Source: Acinetobacter sp. CFCC 10889 (GTDB taxonomy: Bacteria; Pseudomonadota; Gammaproteobacteria; Pseudomonadales; Moraxellaceae). From it: a stretch of 64,000 nt of DNA. The notes below the pieces were generated by a model. It did not search any database. It saw only the letters and a list, made by a program, of their open reading frames with translations, and was not told the DNA's origin. A program made the translations under genes and the position numbers. The stretch is from the NCBI RefSeq assembly GCF_003268395.1, contig NZ_LQXQ01000014.1:24735-88734 (forward strand), read 5' to 3'. Shown here one piece after another: positions 27,421-37,243 of this stretch. Within the stretch, counting starts at the first letter, position 1, and every line of letters begins with the position of its first letter.

Positions 27421-28721
27421 ATTCAGAGACTTCTTCGGTATATCACAAACGTCGTCACGCCGCCCGTACGACAGATGAATATCTTTTCAATCAGCTTGTG
27501 CCTTATCTGGGCAATAAGCGCCGATTGTTACATCTGATTTTAGAAGCACTGGAACAGACGGGAACATTAAACCATAAAGGTAAACGTGCCCCGATCTTTG
27601 CTGACTTTTTTGCAGGCAGTGGCGTGGTGTCACGTTTAGCACGGCAAAATGGCTATCGTGTGATTGCCAATGACTGGGAGCCTTATAGTCATGCATTGAA
27701 TCATGCACTCTTGGCATGTACTGATGCACCTGCATTTAAGGAATTGGGCGGTTATCAAAAAGCTATTGATTATTTAAATCGTTTGCCTGAGGTGAAAGGT
27801 TGGGTGACGCATAATCTGTGCCCACGAAATGATGAAATTTATGATCCTAGCCGTGACCGTTTATTCTTTAAACGCCGTAATGGTATGCGTATAGATGCGA
27901 TTCGTCAGCAAATTGCCACATGGCAAGCGCAGGGTGCGATTGATGATGTCGAAATGAGTGCTTTGCTTGCACCATTACTCTATTCAGCAAGCTTTGTGAG
28001 TAATACCAGTGGTGTATTTAAAAGTTTCCATCATGGTTGGGGTGGGCGTACTCAGTCTGCCTTAGAGCGGATTGAATCTTTAATTTGGCTCATGCCAAGC
28101 CGTTTCTGTGAAATTGGTGCGGATGCCAAACAAAGTACACCTATGGCTGAAATGTGGTGTGTTGATGCACAACATTTAGCCAATCAAATGAGTGGTTTTG
28201 AGGTCGATGTTGCGTATCTTGATCCACCTTATAACCAACATGCTTATAGCAGTAATTATCATGTTTTAAATTCTTTAACTTTGTGGGATCAAGTTGATAT
28301 TCCAACACCTGATACCAAAGGCTTTAAGAGCGGAATTGACCGTGCATGGCGTAAAGAGCGTCCTAGTCCATATAATTCTTCTAAACATGCGCAAGAAGCG
28401 TATGAGAAATTATTGTCCACCATTAATGCGCGTTATATCTTAACCAGTTATTCAACCGATGGTAATATCGAAGTTAAAGACTTGCTCGAAGCCAATTTAA
28501 AACGAGGTAAAGTTTCATTATTGACACAAGATGTACCACGTTATCGCGTCAGTAAACAACGTCAGTCTGAACGTGCTCGTGTTTTAGAATTCATTGTGAT
28601 TACCGATACACATGCCAAATCTGGACCGCCACTGCGACAGTTGCTTGGTCAGCTTTATCATTTTGCTGAATTGGGCGGGGTGGATACTTCTGGTGTCTGT
28701 ACCCAATTGGATTTGTGGTAA
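27417..28721 (+). CDS. D12-class DNA adenine methyltransferase (orphan)
   Basis: The 434-residue protein has an N6-adenine methyltransferase layout in Dam order. An N-terminal LVPYLGNKRRLL and FADFFAGSGVVSRLAR (SAM binding, about 58-75) come first, and the catalytic DPPYNQHAYSSNYH (about 268) comes later. Restriction-enzyme genes are absent nearby. It overlaps ribD by 4 bp (ATGA), so it is coupled to riboflavin genes, an odd location. An orphan, possibly regulatory or repair-related methylase is most likely; the recognition sequence is unknown. A terminator follows. Confidence 0.85.
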   Translation: MNSETSSVYHKRRHAARTTDEYLFNQLVPYLGNKRRLLHLILEALEQTGTLNHKGKRAPIFADFFAGSGVVSRLARQNGYRVIANDWEPYSHALNHALLACTDAPAFKELGGYQKAIDYLNRLPEVKGWVTHNLCPRNDEIYDPSRDRLFFKRRNGMRIDAIRQQIATWQAQGAIDDVEMSALLAPLLYSASFVSNTSGVFKSFHHGWGGRTQSALERIESLIWLMPSRFCEIGADAKQSTPMAEMWCVDAQHLANQMSGFEVDVAYLDPPYNQHAYSSNYHVLNSLTLWDQVDIPTPDTKGFKSGIDRAWRKERPSPYNSSKHAQEAYEKLLSTINARYILTSYSTDGNIEVKDLLEANLKRGKVSLLTQDVPRYRVSKQRQSERARVLEFIVITDTHAKSGPPLRQLLGQLYHFAELGGVDTSGVCTQLDLW

Positions 28722-28730
28722 GGTGAAATA

Positions 28731-28760
28731 AAAAGATGCTTGAAAACAGCATCTTTTTTT
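28731..28760 (+). terminator. Rho-independent terminator after the methylase gene
   Basis: AAAGATGCT pairs with AGCATCTTT around a 7-nt loop and is followed by T residues. The remaining 213 bp before ribE is AT-rich. I see no FMN riboswitch there. Confidence 0.85.
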
Positions 28761-28973
28761 GTATTGGAAAATATTGGATGTGTAAAATTAATTTAAGCCA
28801 TTCAATGACATTTAATATTAATAATATCAAATCCAATTGTTCTGATCTTTGCAGTGATATTCATTTATTCATGTTTTAAATCAATGCTCAGCAAGAATAG
28901 TTGCAAAGAAAAGATCGAATTACATAACATTCTTGCATAGAATAGCATTGCAACCCAAAAACAAAGGTGAATT

Positions 28974-29633
28974 ATGTTTACAGGCATTATTGAAAGTTTA
29001 GGTAAAGTAGAAAGTTTACAAAGCGTAGGTGGTGATGTGCGTTTACGTATTCATACTGACTTAGATATGTCTGATGTACATTTGGGTGATTCAATTGCAA
29101 CCAATGGAATTTGCTTAACCGTGATTGATTGGGGAGAAAATTGGTATGCGGCGGATGTGTCTCGTGAGAGCTTGAATCGTTCAACTTTGGCAGATTGGAA
29201 AGTGGGTCAAGCGGTCAATGTTGAAAAAGCCATGTTGCCAACCACACGTTTTGGTGGGCATATTGTCAGTGGACATGTTGATGTTGTTGGCGAAATTACG
29301 GTGGTGCGAAGTGATGCACGTTCATTGTATTTTGAAGTGACAGCACCTGCTGAAATTGCAAAATATCTCGCAGAAAAAGGCTCAATCACAGTTGATGGTA
29401 TTAGTCTTACCATTAATCATTTACGTGGCAATATACTTAGTTTAAATCTCATCCCACATACCGCAGAACGTACTAATATTGGCACATGGAAAGTCGGTAC
29501 AAAAGTCAACTTGGAAGTAGATGTTTTAGCACGTTATATTGAACGTTTACTATTGGGTGATAAAGCCGCTGAAGTGAAAACTGAGTCGAAGCTCAGTATG
29601 GAATTTTTAGCACAAAATGGCTTTTTGAAATAA
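28974..29633 (+). CDS. ribE: Riboflavin synthase alpha subunit RibE
   Basis: A 219-residue enzyme forming riboflavin from two lumazine molecules. It has the duplicated lumazine-binding barrel: MFTGIIESLGKVESL opens repeat one and GGHIVSGHVDVVGEI opens repeat two. Conserved SRESLNRST and LIPHTAERTN are present. AAAGGTGA precedes the ATG. It is a separate unit from ribD, bounded by terminators on both sides. Confidence 0.95.
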   Translation: MFTGIIESLGKVESLQSVGGDVRLRIHTDLDMSDVHLGDSIATNGICLTVIDWGENWYAADVSRESLNRSTLADWKVGQAVNVEKAMLPTTRFGGHIVSGHVDVVGEITVVRSDARSLYFEVTAPAEIAKYLAEKGSITVDGISLTINHLRGNILSLNLIPHTAERTNIGTWKVGTKVNLEVDVLARYIERLLLGDKAAEVKTESKLSMEFLAQNGFLK

Positions 29634-29655
29634 TTTTCGCTTACACTCACATTTT

Positions 29656-29678
29656 ACAGCCTATTTTAGGCTGTTTTG
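29656..29678 (+). terminator. Rho-independent terminator of ribE
   Basis: ACAGCCTA pairs with TAGGCTGT around a 3-nt loop, then TTTT. Confidence 0.8.
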
Positions 29679-29737
29679 ATTTTTTGCTCAGTCGTTAAAA
29701 TGAGTATGTTTGTACATTACTAGCAGAGAGTTTTCTA

Positions 29738-30283
29738 TTGATTGACTTCTTAATGCATATAGAACAATTATTGCCTGTATTGCTTGATCAGTATGGATTG
29801 TGGATTTATGCCATTTTGTTTCTGATTATTTTTGCAGAAACAGGCTCAGTGTTTATGTTCTTTTTACCAGGAGATAGTTTGCTGATCGCCATTGGTGCAT
29901 TGTGCTCCACTGCTGAGGCGGTGCATCTAAGCTATATGGGTATTTTGCTGATTATTGCTTCGATTTTAGGCTATATCGTAAATTATTATACAGGGCGAGC
30001 TCTCGGATTTCGATTCTTTAAACAGCATCCTAAAATTTTCAAACCAGAATATATTGAAAAGACCAATGCTTATTTTCTAAAACATGGCGGTAAGACCATC
30101 ATGATGGCACGCTTTATTCCCTTTGTACGTTCATTTGCACCATTTGCCGCAGGTGCAGGGCATATGAAAATGAATAATTTTATGTTTTATAATGTCTTAG
30201 GTGGATTTATTTGGATTGGGGTATTACTGGGGATTGGTTATGGAACAGGAAATTTAATCTCGTACACAGTAGATTTATTCTAA
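29738..30283 (+). CDS. DedA-family membrane protein
   Basis: A 181-residue protein with the DedA/SNARE-associated fold. It starts IDFLMHIEQLLPVLLDQYGL, then has a hydrophobic span with ETGSVFMFFLPGDSLL, a conserved R/FIPFVRSFAPFAAGAG re-entrant motif and a last span. DedA proteins act in membrane lipid (undecaprenyl phosphate/phospholipid) flipping. The start is a TTG at 29738, which gives the normal family N-terminus; the first ATG at 29753 would trim five residues. Confidence 0.88.
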   Translation: MIDFLMHIEQLLPVLLDQYGLWIYAILFLIIFAETGSVFMFFLPGDSLLIAIGALCSTAEAVHLSYMGILLIIASILGYIVNYYTGRALGFRFFKQHPKIFKPEYIEKTNAYFLKHGGKTIMMARFIPFVRSFAPFAAGAGHMKMNNFMFYNVLGGFIWIGVLLGIGYGTGNLISYTVDLF

Positions 30284-30366
30284 TAGGATTGTATCAGTTA
30301 AAAGATCTGTATAAAAAACCAAGTCCAATATTGTTTGAACTTGATCAGTCGAGTTTTTGATAAAAA

Positions 30367-30585
30367 TTAATGTTTGGTGATGGTGAGTTCAGTTTTTTGA
30401 AACCAAGGGTTTTTGGGTGCATCTTGCTCGATAGAAAAAATGCCTTTTTCAGATTCACGGACTAAAAATGCAGAAATACAATGAAAATCTGCTCGGCTAA
30501 TCAATAAATCTTGTACAGAAACAGTCCATTTCTCACCAGAATTGAGGATGGCAATTTGGTTCGAGATTTGGCTTAACATGTCCAT
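30367..30585 (-). CDS. Small protein of unknown function
   Basis: A 72-residue soluble protein with no signal peptide and no motif I recognise (includes EKWTVSVQDLLISRADFHCI). AGGA lies about 9 nt before the ATG, and codon use resembles neighbouring genes, which supports it as a real gene. It stands alone between dedA and the coiled-coil gene. Confidence 0.6.
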   Translation of the reverse strand: MDMLSQISNQIAILNSGEKWTVSVQDLLISRADFHCISAFLVRESEKGIFSIEQDAPKNPWFQKTELTITKH

Positions 30586-30722
30586 TTTATTTTCCTAGTC
30601 ATGTAGTTTTGAGTAACTCAAAAACTATTTTTATCATTAAGAGATTAAAACATGACTATGGTGTGACATTTGTGTGTCAGTTTAATGACAAAGTAAATCA
30701 AAATAAATGCTAAGCTTCGCTA

Positions 30723-31349
30723 TTATTCTGCTTTAGAAAAGTGTGAATTTTTCAAAATATAAGCAATTTCTTCATCTGATGCTGCTTTGAGTTTAGCTTT
30801 AAAGTCAGCAACTGCTTGTTCAATAAAGGTTTCAGCTTCAAGTTCTAAGCGTAGGCGCACACTTTCGAGTTCAGACATGATCTGATGATCAGCGACTTTA
30901 AAATGATTATTGGCATAATCAGTTGCAGGTGTTTTGGGATTTTCGGTATAGCGTTCGGTATATTGTGAAATTTCAGTTTGAATATCTTCTTGAATGGCTG
31001 CAAGAGAAACAGTTTGTTGTTGAAACTGACGGATTTCATCATCTAAAAGCTGTTGATTATACTGTTGTTGTATGGCGCGTTTTTCTGCCAAAGACTTTTC
31101 TAAAGCCAATTGTTTACGGATACGGGCTTCTTCGATCAGCTGTGCTTTGAGATCTGCATAGGCTTGTTCAACTTTAAGCTGTGCGACTTGCATGGCACGC
31201 TTGTCATTGTCCATCCATGTTTGGATGTTGGACTCAGGTGTCAACAAATCACAAATGCGATTGAGATCATCTAAATAGGTTTGACGAACAGCCTCAGGCG
31301 TATCGAGCCAACGCTTTTTAAAATCTTGACCTACATTCAATGCCACCAC
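30723..31349 (-). CDS. Coiled-coil protein of unknown function
   Basis: The 208-residue protein is almost entirely helical, rich in Glu, Gln, Ala and Lys, with a predicted coiled coil at about 65-130 (QQQYNQQLLDDEIRQFQQQ) and another near the end. No signal peptide or catalytic motif is seen. It lies just downstream of holC on the same strand (about 30 bp), so it is probably co-transcribed with pepA-holC, though no role in replication can be read from the sequence. Confidence 0.65.
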   Translation of the reverse strand: MVALNVGQDFKKRWLDTPEAVRQTYLDDLNRICDLLTPESNIQTWMDNDKRAMQVAQLKVEQAYADLKAQLIEEARIRKQLALEKSLAEKRAIQQQYNQQLLDDEIRQFQQQTVSLAAIQEDIQTEISQYTERYTENPKTPATDYANNHFKVADHQIMSELESVRLRLELEAETFIEQAVADFKAKLKAASDEEIAYILKNSHFSKAE

Positions 31350-31379
31350 GCATCTCCTTGTTGTGATTTGAAAATACTT

Positions 31380-31787
31380 TTAGAGTTTAAATGTTTGAGG
31401 CGCAAAGCCTAAACGTCGGTATGCTTTATATTTTTCACGACCGAGTTGTTTGGCTGACTCATCATTTTCAACAATTTCAATAATGTGACTAAATTGTGCT
31501 GCTGGTTCAAGTGCTTGATTGTTAAAATTAAACACAATCCACTCAGATGAACTTGGCAAATGTGCAGAAATGCAGATAGGTGCAGTATCTTGCTCAATGC
31601 CATGGGCAAGGAAACTACTTGGATCAAATTCCCACAGTAAATCATCAAGTTGCTGTTGTATCTCTACATCAGGACAATGAATCCAAATTTTGCTATGTTG
31701 CTTTGAAATTTTACGGCAGAGACGACAAGTGCTTTGCACCTGTCGTTCTGGGCTTTTTTCAAATAGATAAAAGCTAATTTTAGCCAT
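31380..31787 (-). CDS. holC: DNA polymerase III subunit chi
   Basis: A 135-residue protein with the HolC plan: [18 protein letters not shown], a CRLCRKI segment, IHCPD, then the ending [13 protein letters not shown]. Chi links the clamp loader to single-strand-binding protein during replication. The ATG at 31787 is inside the end of pepA (8-bp overlap), the classic pepA-holC arrangement. Confidence 0.92.
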   Translation of the reverse strand: MAKISFYLFEKSPERQVQSTCRLCRKISKQHSKIWIHCPDVEIQQQLDDLLWEFDPSSFLAHGIEQDTAPICISAHLPSSSEWIVFNFNNQALEPAAQFSHIIEIVENDESAKQLGREKYKAYRRLGFAPQTFKL

Positions 31788-33234
31788 TGGCTTTGGCACG
31801 ATTGGCAATGAATTGCATCAATAAAGGCACAGGGCGACCTGTAGAACCTTTGGCTGCACCTGATAACCATGCAGTGCCTGCCACATCCAGATGTGCCCAA
31901 CGGTATTCACGAGTGAAACGTTGTAAGAAACAAGCAGCTAGAATTGCACCTGCTTGCGGACCTGCACCACTGATATTACCGATGTCTGCAAAGTTTGAGT
32001 CCAACATGTCTTGATAGTCATCAATCACAGGTAAGCGCCATACACGGTCAAAGCTTTCTTCACCTGCAACATTGATTTCTTGTGCAAGTTCATCATCTGG
32101 AGTGAATAAACCACTGAGTACTTTACCGAGTGCAACCACACATGCACCTGTTAAAGTTGCAATGTCGATCACCACAGCAGGATTAAAGCGTTTTACATAA
32201 GTCAGCGTGTCACATAAGACCAAACGACCTTCTGCATCAGTATTTAAAATTTCAACCGTTTGACCACTCATTGTGGTGACAATATCCCCCGGACGAGTTG
32301 CATGACCTGATGGCATATTTTCAGCAGCAGCGATTGTACCAACCACATGAATAGGTAAATTCGCTTCACATAAAGCACGTAATGTTCCCAGTACTGAAGC
32401 AGCACCACACATATCGTACTTCATCTCATCCATACCCACACCTGGCTTAAGGGAAATACCACCTGTATCAAAAGTAATGCCTTTACCCACTAAAACCACA
32501 GGCGCTTGATCAGGATTAGCTTTATATTCAAGGGTAATCACACGTCCCGGGCGTTCTGAACCTTTGCTGACTGCAAGGAATGAATGCATGCCCAAATCAG
32601 CCAATTGTTGTTCTTCAAGAACTGTGACTTTTAGAACATCAGGAAATTCAGCAGCTAAAGCACGAGCTTGTTCTGCTAAATATTCAGGGAAACAGATATT
32701 TGCAGGGCAGTTACCTAAGTCACGAGCAAAGTTTTGACCTTGTTGTACTGCTTCGATCAAGCTAATTTGTGCTGCATCTAAAGAAGTGGTTGTCGTTACT
32801 AATTCAACGTCTGCCAAAGTAAATTCATTCTTTTTACTTTTGAATTCATCATAACCATAAGCAGCTTGAGTCAAGTTCAAAGCAAAGAGATAATGTAATT
32901 CAGCAGGCAAAGCAGAAATATCAATACTGATTTGTTTGAATTTTTTTTGTGACGCTTTGATAATGATTTGTGCGATTTTTGCTAATTTTGCTGCTTTTAA
33001 TTCAGCCGCTTTATCGATTCCAACCAAAGTGCTATGCGTATTTTGCGCCACTTGCCCAAGTAAAGATAAAGTTTCTGCTACACCAGACTTAAATTGGCTT
33101 GCTGCGATTAAATTGTCTAAATTATTGATTTGATAATTAGATTTTATAGCTGCTAAGTTATCAGTGCTTGCCAAAATGAACAGGGCTTGGCTGTTTGCAC
33201 TGCTTGAAGATGATGTTTTTAAGCTTAATTTCAT
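31780..33234 (-). CDS. pepA: Leucyl aminopeptidase PepA
   Basis: A 484-residue M17 metallopeptidase. The C-terminal catalytic domain has [19 protein letters not shown], the family signature [16 protein letters not shown] with metal-binding Asp/Glu, and [10 protein letters not shown]. It removes N-terminal amino acids and, in other bacteria, also binds DNA at Xer recombination sites. It is divergent from lptF with 147 bp between, and overlaps holC by 8 bp. Confidence 0.95.
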   Translation of the reverse strand: MKLSLKTSSSSSANSQALFILASTDNLAAIKSNYQINNLDNLIAASQFKSGVAETLSLLGQVAQNTHSTLVGIDKAAELKAAKLAKIAQIIIKASQKKFKQISIDISALPAELHYLFALNLTQAAYGYDEFKSKKNEFTLADVELVTTTTSLDAAQISLIEAVQQGQNFARDLGNCPANICFPEYLAEQARALAAEFPDVLKVTVLEEQQLADLGMHSFLAVSKGSERPGRVITLEYKANPDQAPVVLVGKGITFDTGGISLKPGVGMDEMKYDMCGAASVLGTLRALCEANLPIHVVGTIAAAENMPSGHATRPGDIVTTMSGQTVEILNTDAEGRLVLCDTLTYVKRFNPAVVIDIATLTGACVVALGKVLSGLFTPDDELAQEINVAGEESFDRVWRLPVIDDYQDMLDSNFADIGNISGAGPQAGAILAACFLQRFTREYRWAHLDVAGTAWLSGAAKGSTGRPVPLLMQFIANRAKANG

Positions 33235-33381
33235 ATGCGATCTATATGCCTTTAGAGACGTTTGAAAACATTAAACCATTGAAACACTACCAATGATAGA
33301 ATTTCAATGTGGTTTTATATTTTTAACATTCGGGTAAAATACATAACTTGATATTCCCCCAACTCACTTTGGAAGATTCCC

Positions 33382-34482
33382 TTGATTATAAGACGTTATC
33401 TCGTCAAACAAGTTGTTTCAACATCTTTGGTTGTTGTTGCACTGCTCACACTCATTATGATGGGTGGACGTTTGATCAAGTATTTTGGTGTCGCAGCTCA
33501 AGGGCGCTTAGATGCCACCATTTTATTTAGCATTATTGGCTATCGCTTACCTGAGTTTTTGACTTTAATTTTGCCACTTGGCTTTTTTATTGGCTTAATG
33601 TTGGTCTTTGGTCGCCTGTATGTGGATCATGAAATGGCGGTGTTGAATGGGAGTGGGGTGAGTAAAATCCAACTTGCACGTTTGCTGATTCCACTTACGG
33701 TGGTGTATTTGGCGGTGCAAAGTGTGTTGATGATTTGGATGTCACCTTGGGGTATTCGTGAGTATGAAAAATTAGTATCGACACAAGCAGTGCGAACGGG
33801 TTTTGATTTGGTACGCCCCAAAGAGTTTATTTCCTCAGGACCTTATACGATTTATGCAGGTTCTTTGTCAGATGACCGTAAGAATTTAAAAGACATTTTC
33901 TTTTATCAACGAGCAGAAAAGGCGGGTAAACCTGATGTGATGATTTTGGCAAAAGAAGCGACCCGTGTTGAAGTTGCTGATGATACAGCCAATGTTGTGG
34001 ATCTGTTACAAGGTCGCCGTTATGAAATTCATCCAGGTAAACCTGAATATACCCAAGCAGAGTTTCAGTCTTATCGTTTACGTTTGGAAAATGATAAAGA
34101 AGCCAAGTTTGAAAGCAGTGATGTAGAAGCTTTGCCATTTTCCAAATTGCTTAAAAATACAGATGATCCTGTCATCAGTAGTGAGTTAGGTTGGCGAATA
34201 TTTGTGCCATTTAGCATGATTGTTGCAGTGATGTTGGCAACAGCATTGTCAGAAGTAAGTCCACGTCAAGGGCGTTATTTAAAACTTTTTCCAGCACTTT
34301 TAATTTTTGCCAGTTTGATTGTGGCATTAATGGCGATCAAAACCCGTATCAGTAAAGATGAAGTAGGTATATGGGCATATCCTGCGGTGTTACTTTTCTA
34401 TGCGATTGCTGCTGCGCTATTTTCCCGTAAACAAAAATTAGCACCGAAAATTAAGAAACAAATTCAGCGAGTGAAATCATAA
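33382..34482 (+). CDS. lptF: LPS/LOS export permease LptF
   Basis: A 366-residue inner-membrane protein with six spans. The start MIIRRYLVKQVVSTSLVVVA and the large periplasmic jellyroll between spans 3 and 4 (about 125-270) are typical. With LptG and the ATPase LptB it extracts lipooligosaccharide from the inner membrane. The start is TTG with GGAAG 7 nt upstream. It overlaps lptG by 1 bp. Confidence 0.94.
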   Translation: MIIRRYLVKQVVSTSLVVVALLTLIMMGGRLIKYFGVAAQGRLDATILFSIIGYRLPEFLTLILPLGFFIGLMLVFGRLYVDHEMAVLNGSGVSKIQLARLLIPLTVVYLAVQSVLMIWMSPWGIREYEKLVSTQAVRTGFDLVRPKEFISSGPYTIYAGSLSDDRKNLKDIFFYQRAEKAGKPDVMILAKEATRVEVADDTANVVDLLQGRRYEIHPGKPEYTQAEFQSYRLRLENDKEAKFESSDVEALPFSKLLKNTDDPVISSELGWRIFVPFSMIVAVMLATALSEVSPRQGRYLKLFPALLIFASLIVALMAIKTRISKDEVGIWAYPAVLLFYAIAAALFSRKQKLAPKIKKQIQRVKS

Positions 34483-35552
34483 TGTTAGCACGTAAAATTG
34501 TCGCCAAGCATGTGGTCAATACAACAGCACTTGCGATGTTGGGTGCAACAGCAGTATTGTCTGTTTTACAAGTTTTATTCACTTATTTGGGTGAATTAGG
34601 TGACTTAAAAGAAGGTTATACCGCTTGGAATGCGTTGCAATATGTGTTGTGGGGTGCGCCAAAGTATTTATATGAAATTTTACCTATTTCTGCTTTGATT
34701 GGTGCTGTTTTAGGCTTAGGCACATTGGCATCGAACAGTGAACTGATCATCATGCGTGCGTCAGGTATTAGTTTATGGCGTATTGTTGGTTGGGTGATGC
34801 GTTCTGCGATGTTGTTGGTGGTACTGTCTTTTGTGCTTAGTCAATTTGTTGTACCTTATACCAATGAACAAGCCAAAAGTATTAAAAGTAAAAAAAGCGT
34901 GGCAGCTTTAGGTGAAGTCAAAGGTTATTGGTCAAGAGAAGGGCAGCGTTTTATTTATATTGACTATGCCAACTCCAAAGGGAATTTAAAGCAAGTGCAA
35001 GTGGTCGATTTTGATCAAGATTATCGTATGGAATCAGTATTAAATGCTGAGCAAGGTAATTTTGTCAAAAATGGACAATGGAGCCTGACTCAAGCCACAC
35101 AAGTAAATTTGCAAGCAGATGGACGTGCGACAGTAGATCATGATAGTCAGCAAAATCTAGCTTTGGCATTGCAACCGAAATATGTGCATATGGTCACGAT
35201 TGACCCTGAAGATTTAGCACCTAGTCAGTTAATCAGTTTTATGCGCTATATGGATCAATACAGCCAAGTGCCGAAAACTTATTTATTGGCATTTTGGCAA
35301 AATGTTGGTTCGCCATTTGCTCTATTAGCATTAGTGTTAATTGCTTGTTCCTTTATTTTTGGACCATTGCGTCAACAGTCGATGGGCTTTCGTTTAGTGA
35401 TTGCTTTATTTGTGGGGCTTGGTTTTTATTATATCCAAGACTTTTTAGGCTATGCGAGTTTGGTGTATTCACCATCGCCTGCGTGGTTTGTATTCGTGCC
35501 AATTGTATTGATGTTTGGTGTAGGTAGCTATTTATTACATCGAGCAAGATAA
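34482..35552 (+). CDS. lptG: LPS/LOS export permease LptG
   Basis: The 356-residue partner of LptF has the same fold: MLARKIVAKHVVNTTALAML, first span, jellyroll domain (about 120-260), then three spans ending in SYLLHRAR. The stop of lptF overlaps its ATG (TAATG). Together they form the permease of the Lpt bridge. Confidence 0.94.
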   Translation: MLARKIVAKHVVNTTALAMLGATAVLSVLQVLFTYLGELGDLKEGYTAWNALQYVLWGAPKYLYEILPISALIGAVLGLGTLASNSELIIMRASGISLWRIVGWVMRSAMLLVVLSFVLSQFVVPYTNEQAKSIKSKKSVAALGEVKGYWSREGQRFIYIDYANSKGNLKQVQVVDFDQDYRMESVLNAEQGNFVKNGQWSLTQATQVNLQADGRATVDHDSQQNLALALQPKYVHMVTIDPEDLAPSQLISFMRYMDQYSQVPKTYLLAFWQNVGSPFALLALVLIACSFIFGPLRQQSMGFRLVIALFVGLGFYYIQDFLGYASLVYSPSPAWFVFVPIVLMFGVGSYLLHRAR

Positions 35553-35676
35553 TAATAGTTCTCATTTAAAATACTGATGGTGCTTATAAATGAATACCAT
35601 CAGCTTCACATAGAGTCTTATCTAAAAAAAAGGTAAGATATGACGATTAATTTGTAAACAGAAAAGAGTGTAAGTT

Positions 35677-37224
35677 ATGACGGATGCAACTGCTGGCAAA
35701 ATCCCTCACGTTCTAGTGATCATGGACGGTGTGGGTCATCGTGAAGCGGTCGAGGATAATGCGTTTTTAGCAGCAAAAACGCCAAATCTAACCATGATGC
35801 AAGACCAGCATCCGCATAGTTTAATTTCAGGCTCTGGTGAAGATGTGGGTTTGCCTGATGGGCAAATGGGTAACTCAGAAGTGGGTCACATGAACCTCGG
35901 TGCTGGTCGTGTGTTGTATCAAGATTTTACCCGCATCACCAAAGATATTCGTGATGGTGCTTTTTTTGAACATGAAGTTTTAGTTGATGCTGTAGAAAAA
36001 GCCAAAGCTGCCAATGGTGCAGTGCATATCATGGGTTTATTGTCACAAGGTGGCGTACATTCTCATGAAGATCATATTGTTGCGATGTGTGAGCTTGCAC
36101 TTAAACGTGGTGCAAAAGTGTATTTACATGCTTTCCTTGATGGTCGTGATACGCCACCACGTAGCGCACAGCCTTCTTTAGAAAAGCTGGATGCTTTATT
36201 TGCTCAATATCCAAATCAAGGTCGTATTGCGACCATGATTGGTCGTTACTTTGCCATGGATCGTGACAACCGTTGGGATCGTGTTGAACAAGCCTATCAT
36301 TTGATGACCGAAGGTGAAGCGGTTCGTGTGGTGAATTCTGCGGTTGAAGGCTTAGAACAAGCCTATGCAGCCAATGAAAATGATGAGTTTGTCAAAGCAA
36401 CCCGTATTGGTGAGATTGCCAAAGTTGCGGATGGTGATAGCATTGTATTTATGAATTTCCGTGCAGACCGTGCCCGTGAAATTACCAAAGCATTTGTAGA
36501 AAAAGACTTTGCCAATTTTGAGCGTAAAGTTGTGCCAAATCTGTCTAAATTTGTGATGTTAACGCGTTATCAAGCAACCATTGATGCACCTGTAGCTTAT
36601 ATGCCTGAAGAGCTTAAAAACTCAATTGGTGAATATTTATCATCACTGGGCAAAACCCAATTACGTATTGCTGAAACTGAAAAATATGCACATGTAACCT
36701 TCTTCTTCAGTGGTGGTCGTGAAGATGAATATCCAGGTGAAAAACGTATTTTAATTCCATCACCGAAAGTCGCAACTTATGATTTACAACCTGAAATGAG
36801 TGCGCCTGAAGTGACTGATCAATTGGTTGCTGCGGTGAATTCAGGTGAATATGATTTACTTGTGGTGAACTATGCCAATGGTGATATGGTTGGGCATACG
36901 GGCGTATTTGATGCAGCAGTGAAAGCAGTTGAAGCAGTGGATGTGAGCCTTGGGCGTTTGTATGAAGCAGTGATGGCAAAACACGGGCATATGTTGATTA
37001 CAGCGGATCATGGTAATGTAGAACAAATGCAAGACTATGTCAGTGGTCAGGTCCATACTCAACATACCACTGAACTTGTGCCATTTATTTATGTAGGTCC
37101 AACATCAGCAACGATTGCAGAAGGTGGTGTGTTGGCAGATGTTGCACCGACATTACTTCATCTTATGAATATCCCTGCACCGAAAGAAATGCAAGGACGT
37201 AACTTGATTACGCTCAATCCATAA
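35677..37224 (+). CDS. gpmI: Cofactor-independent phosphoglycerate mutase
   Basis: A 515-residue alkaline-phosphatase-fold enzyme interconverting 3- and 2-phosphoglycerate with two Mn2+ ions. The start region [19 protein letters not shown] holds a metal Asp, [14 protein letters not shown] holds the catalytic Ser, and [12 protein letters not shown] holds the other metal ligands. Length equals the family norm. The upstream spacer of 124 bp includes a small inverted repeat. The S41 peptidase gene follows after 19 bp. Confidence 0.96.
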   Translation: MTDATAGKIPHVLVIMDGVGHREAVEDNAFLAAKTPNLTMMQDQHPHSLISGSGEDVGLPDGQMGNSEVGHMNLGAGRVLYQDFTRITKDIRDGAFFEHEVLVDAVEKAKAANGAVHIMGLLSQGGVHSHEDHIVAMCELALKRGAKVYLHAFLDGRDTPPRSAQPSLEKLDALFAQYPNQGRIATMIGRYFAMDRDNRWDRVEQAYHLMTEGEAVRVVNSAVEGLEQAYAANENDEFVKATRIGEIAKVADGDSIVFMNFRADRAREITKAFVEKDFANFERKVVPNLSKFVMLTRYQATIDAPVAYMPEELKNSIGEYLSSLGKTQLRIAETEKYAHVTFFFSGGREDEYPGEKRILIPSPKVATYDLQPEMSAPEVTDQLVAAVNSGEYDLLVVNYANGDMVGHTGVFDAAVKAVEAVDVSLGRLYEAVMAKHGHMLITADHGNVEQMQDYVSGQVHTQHTTELVPFIYVGPTSATIAEGGVLADVAPTLLHLMNIPAPKEMQGRNLITLNP

Positions 37225-37243
37225 CATTAAAGAAGGCAAGTGC

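Noticed and set aside
28761..28973. FMN riboswitch before ribE
   Set aside because: The conserved FMN aptamer blocks are not found; the stretch is AT-rich without a matching pattern.
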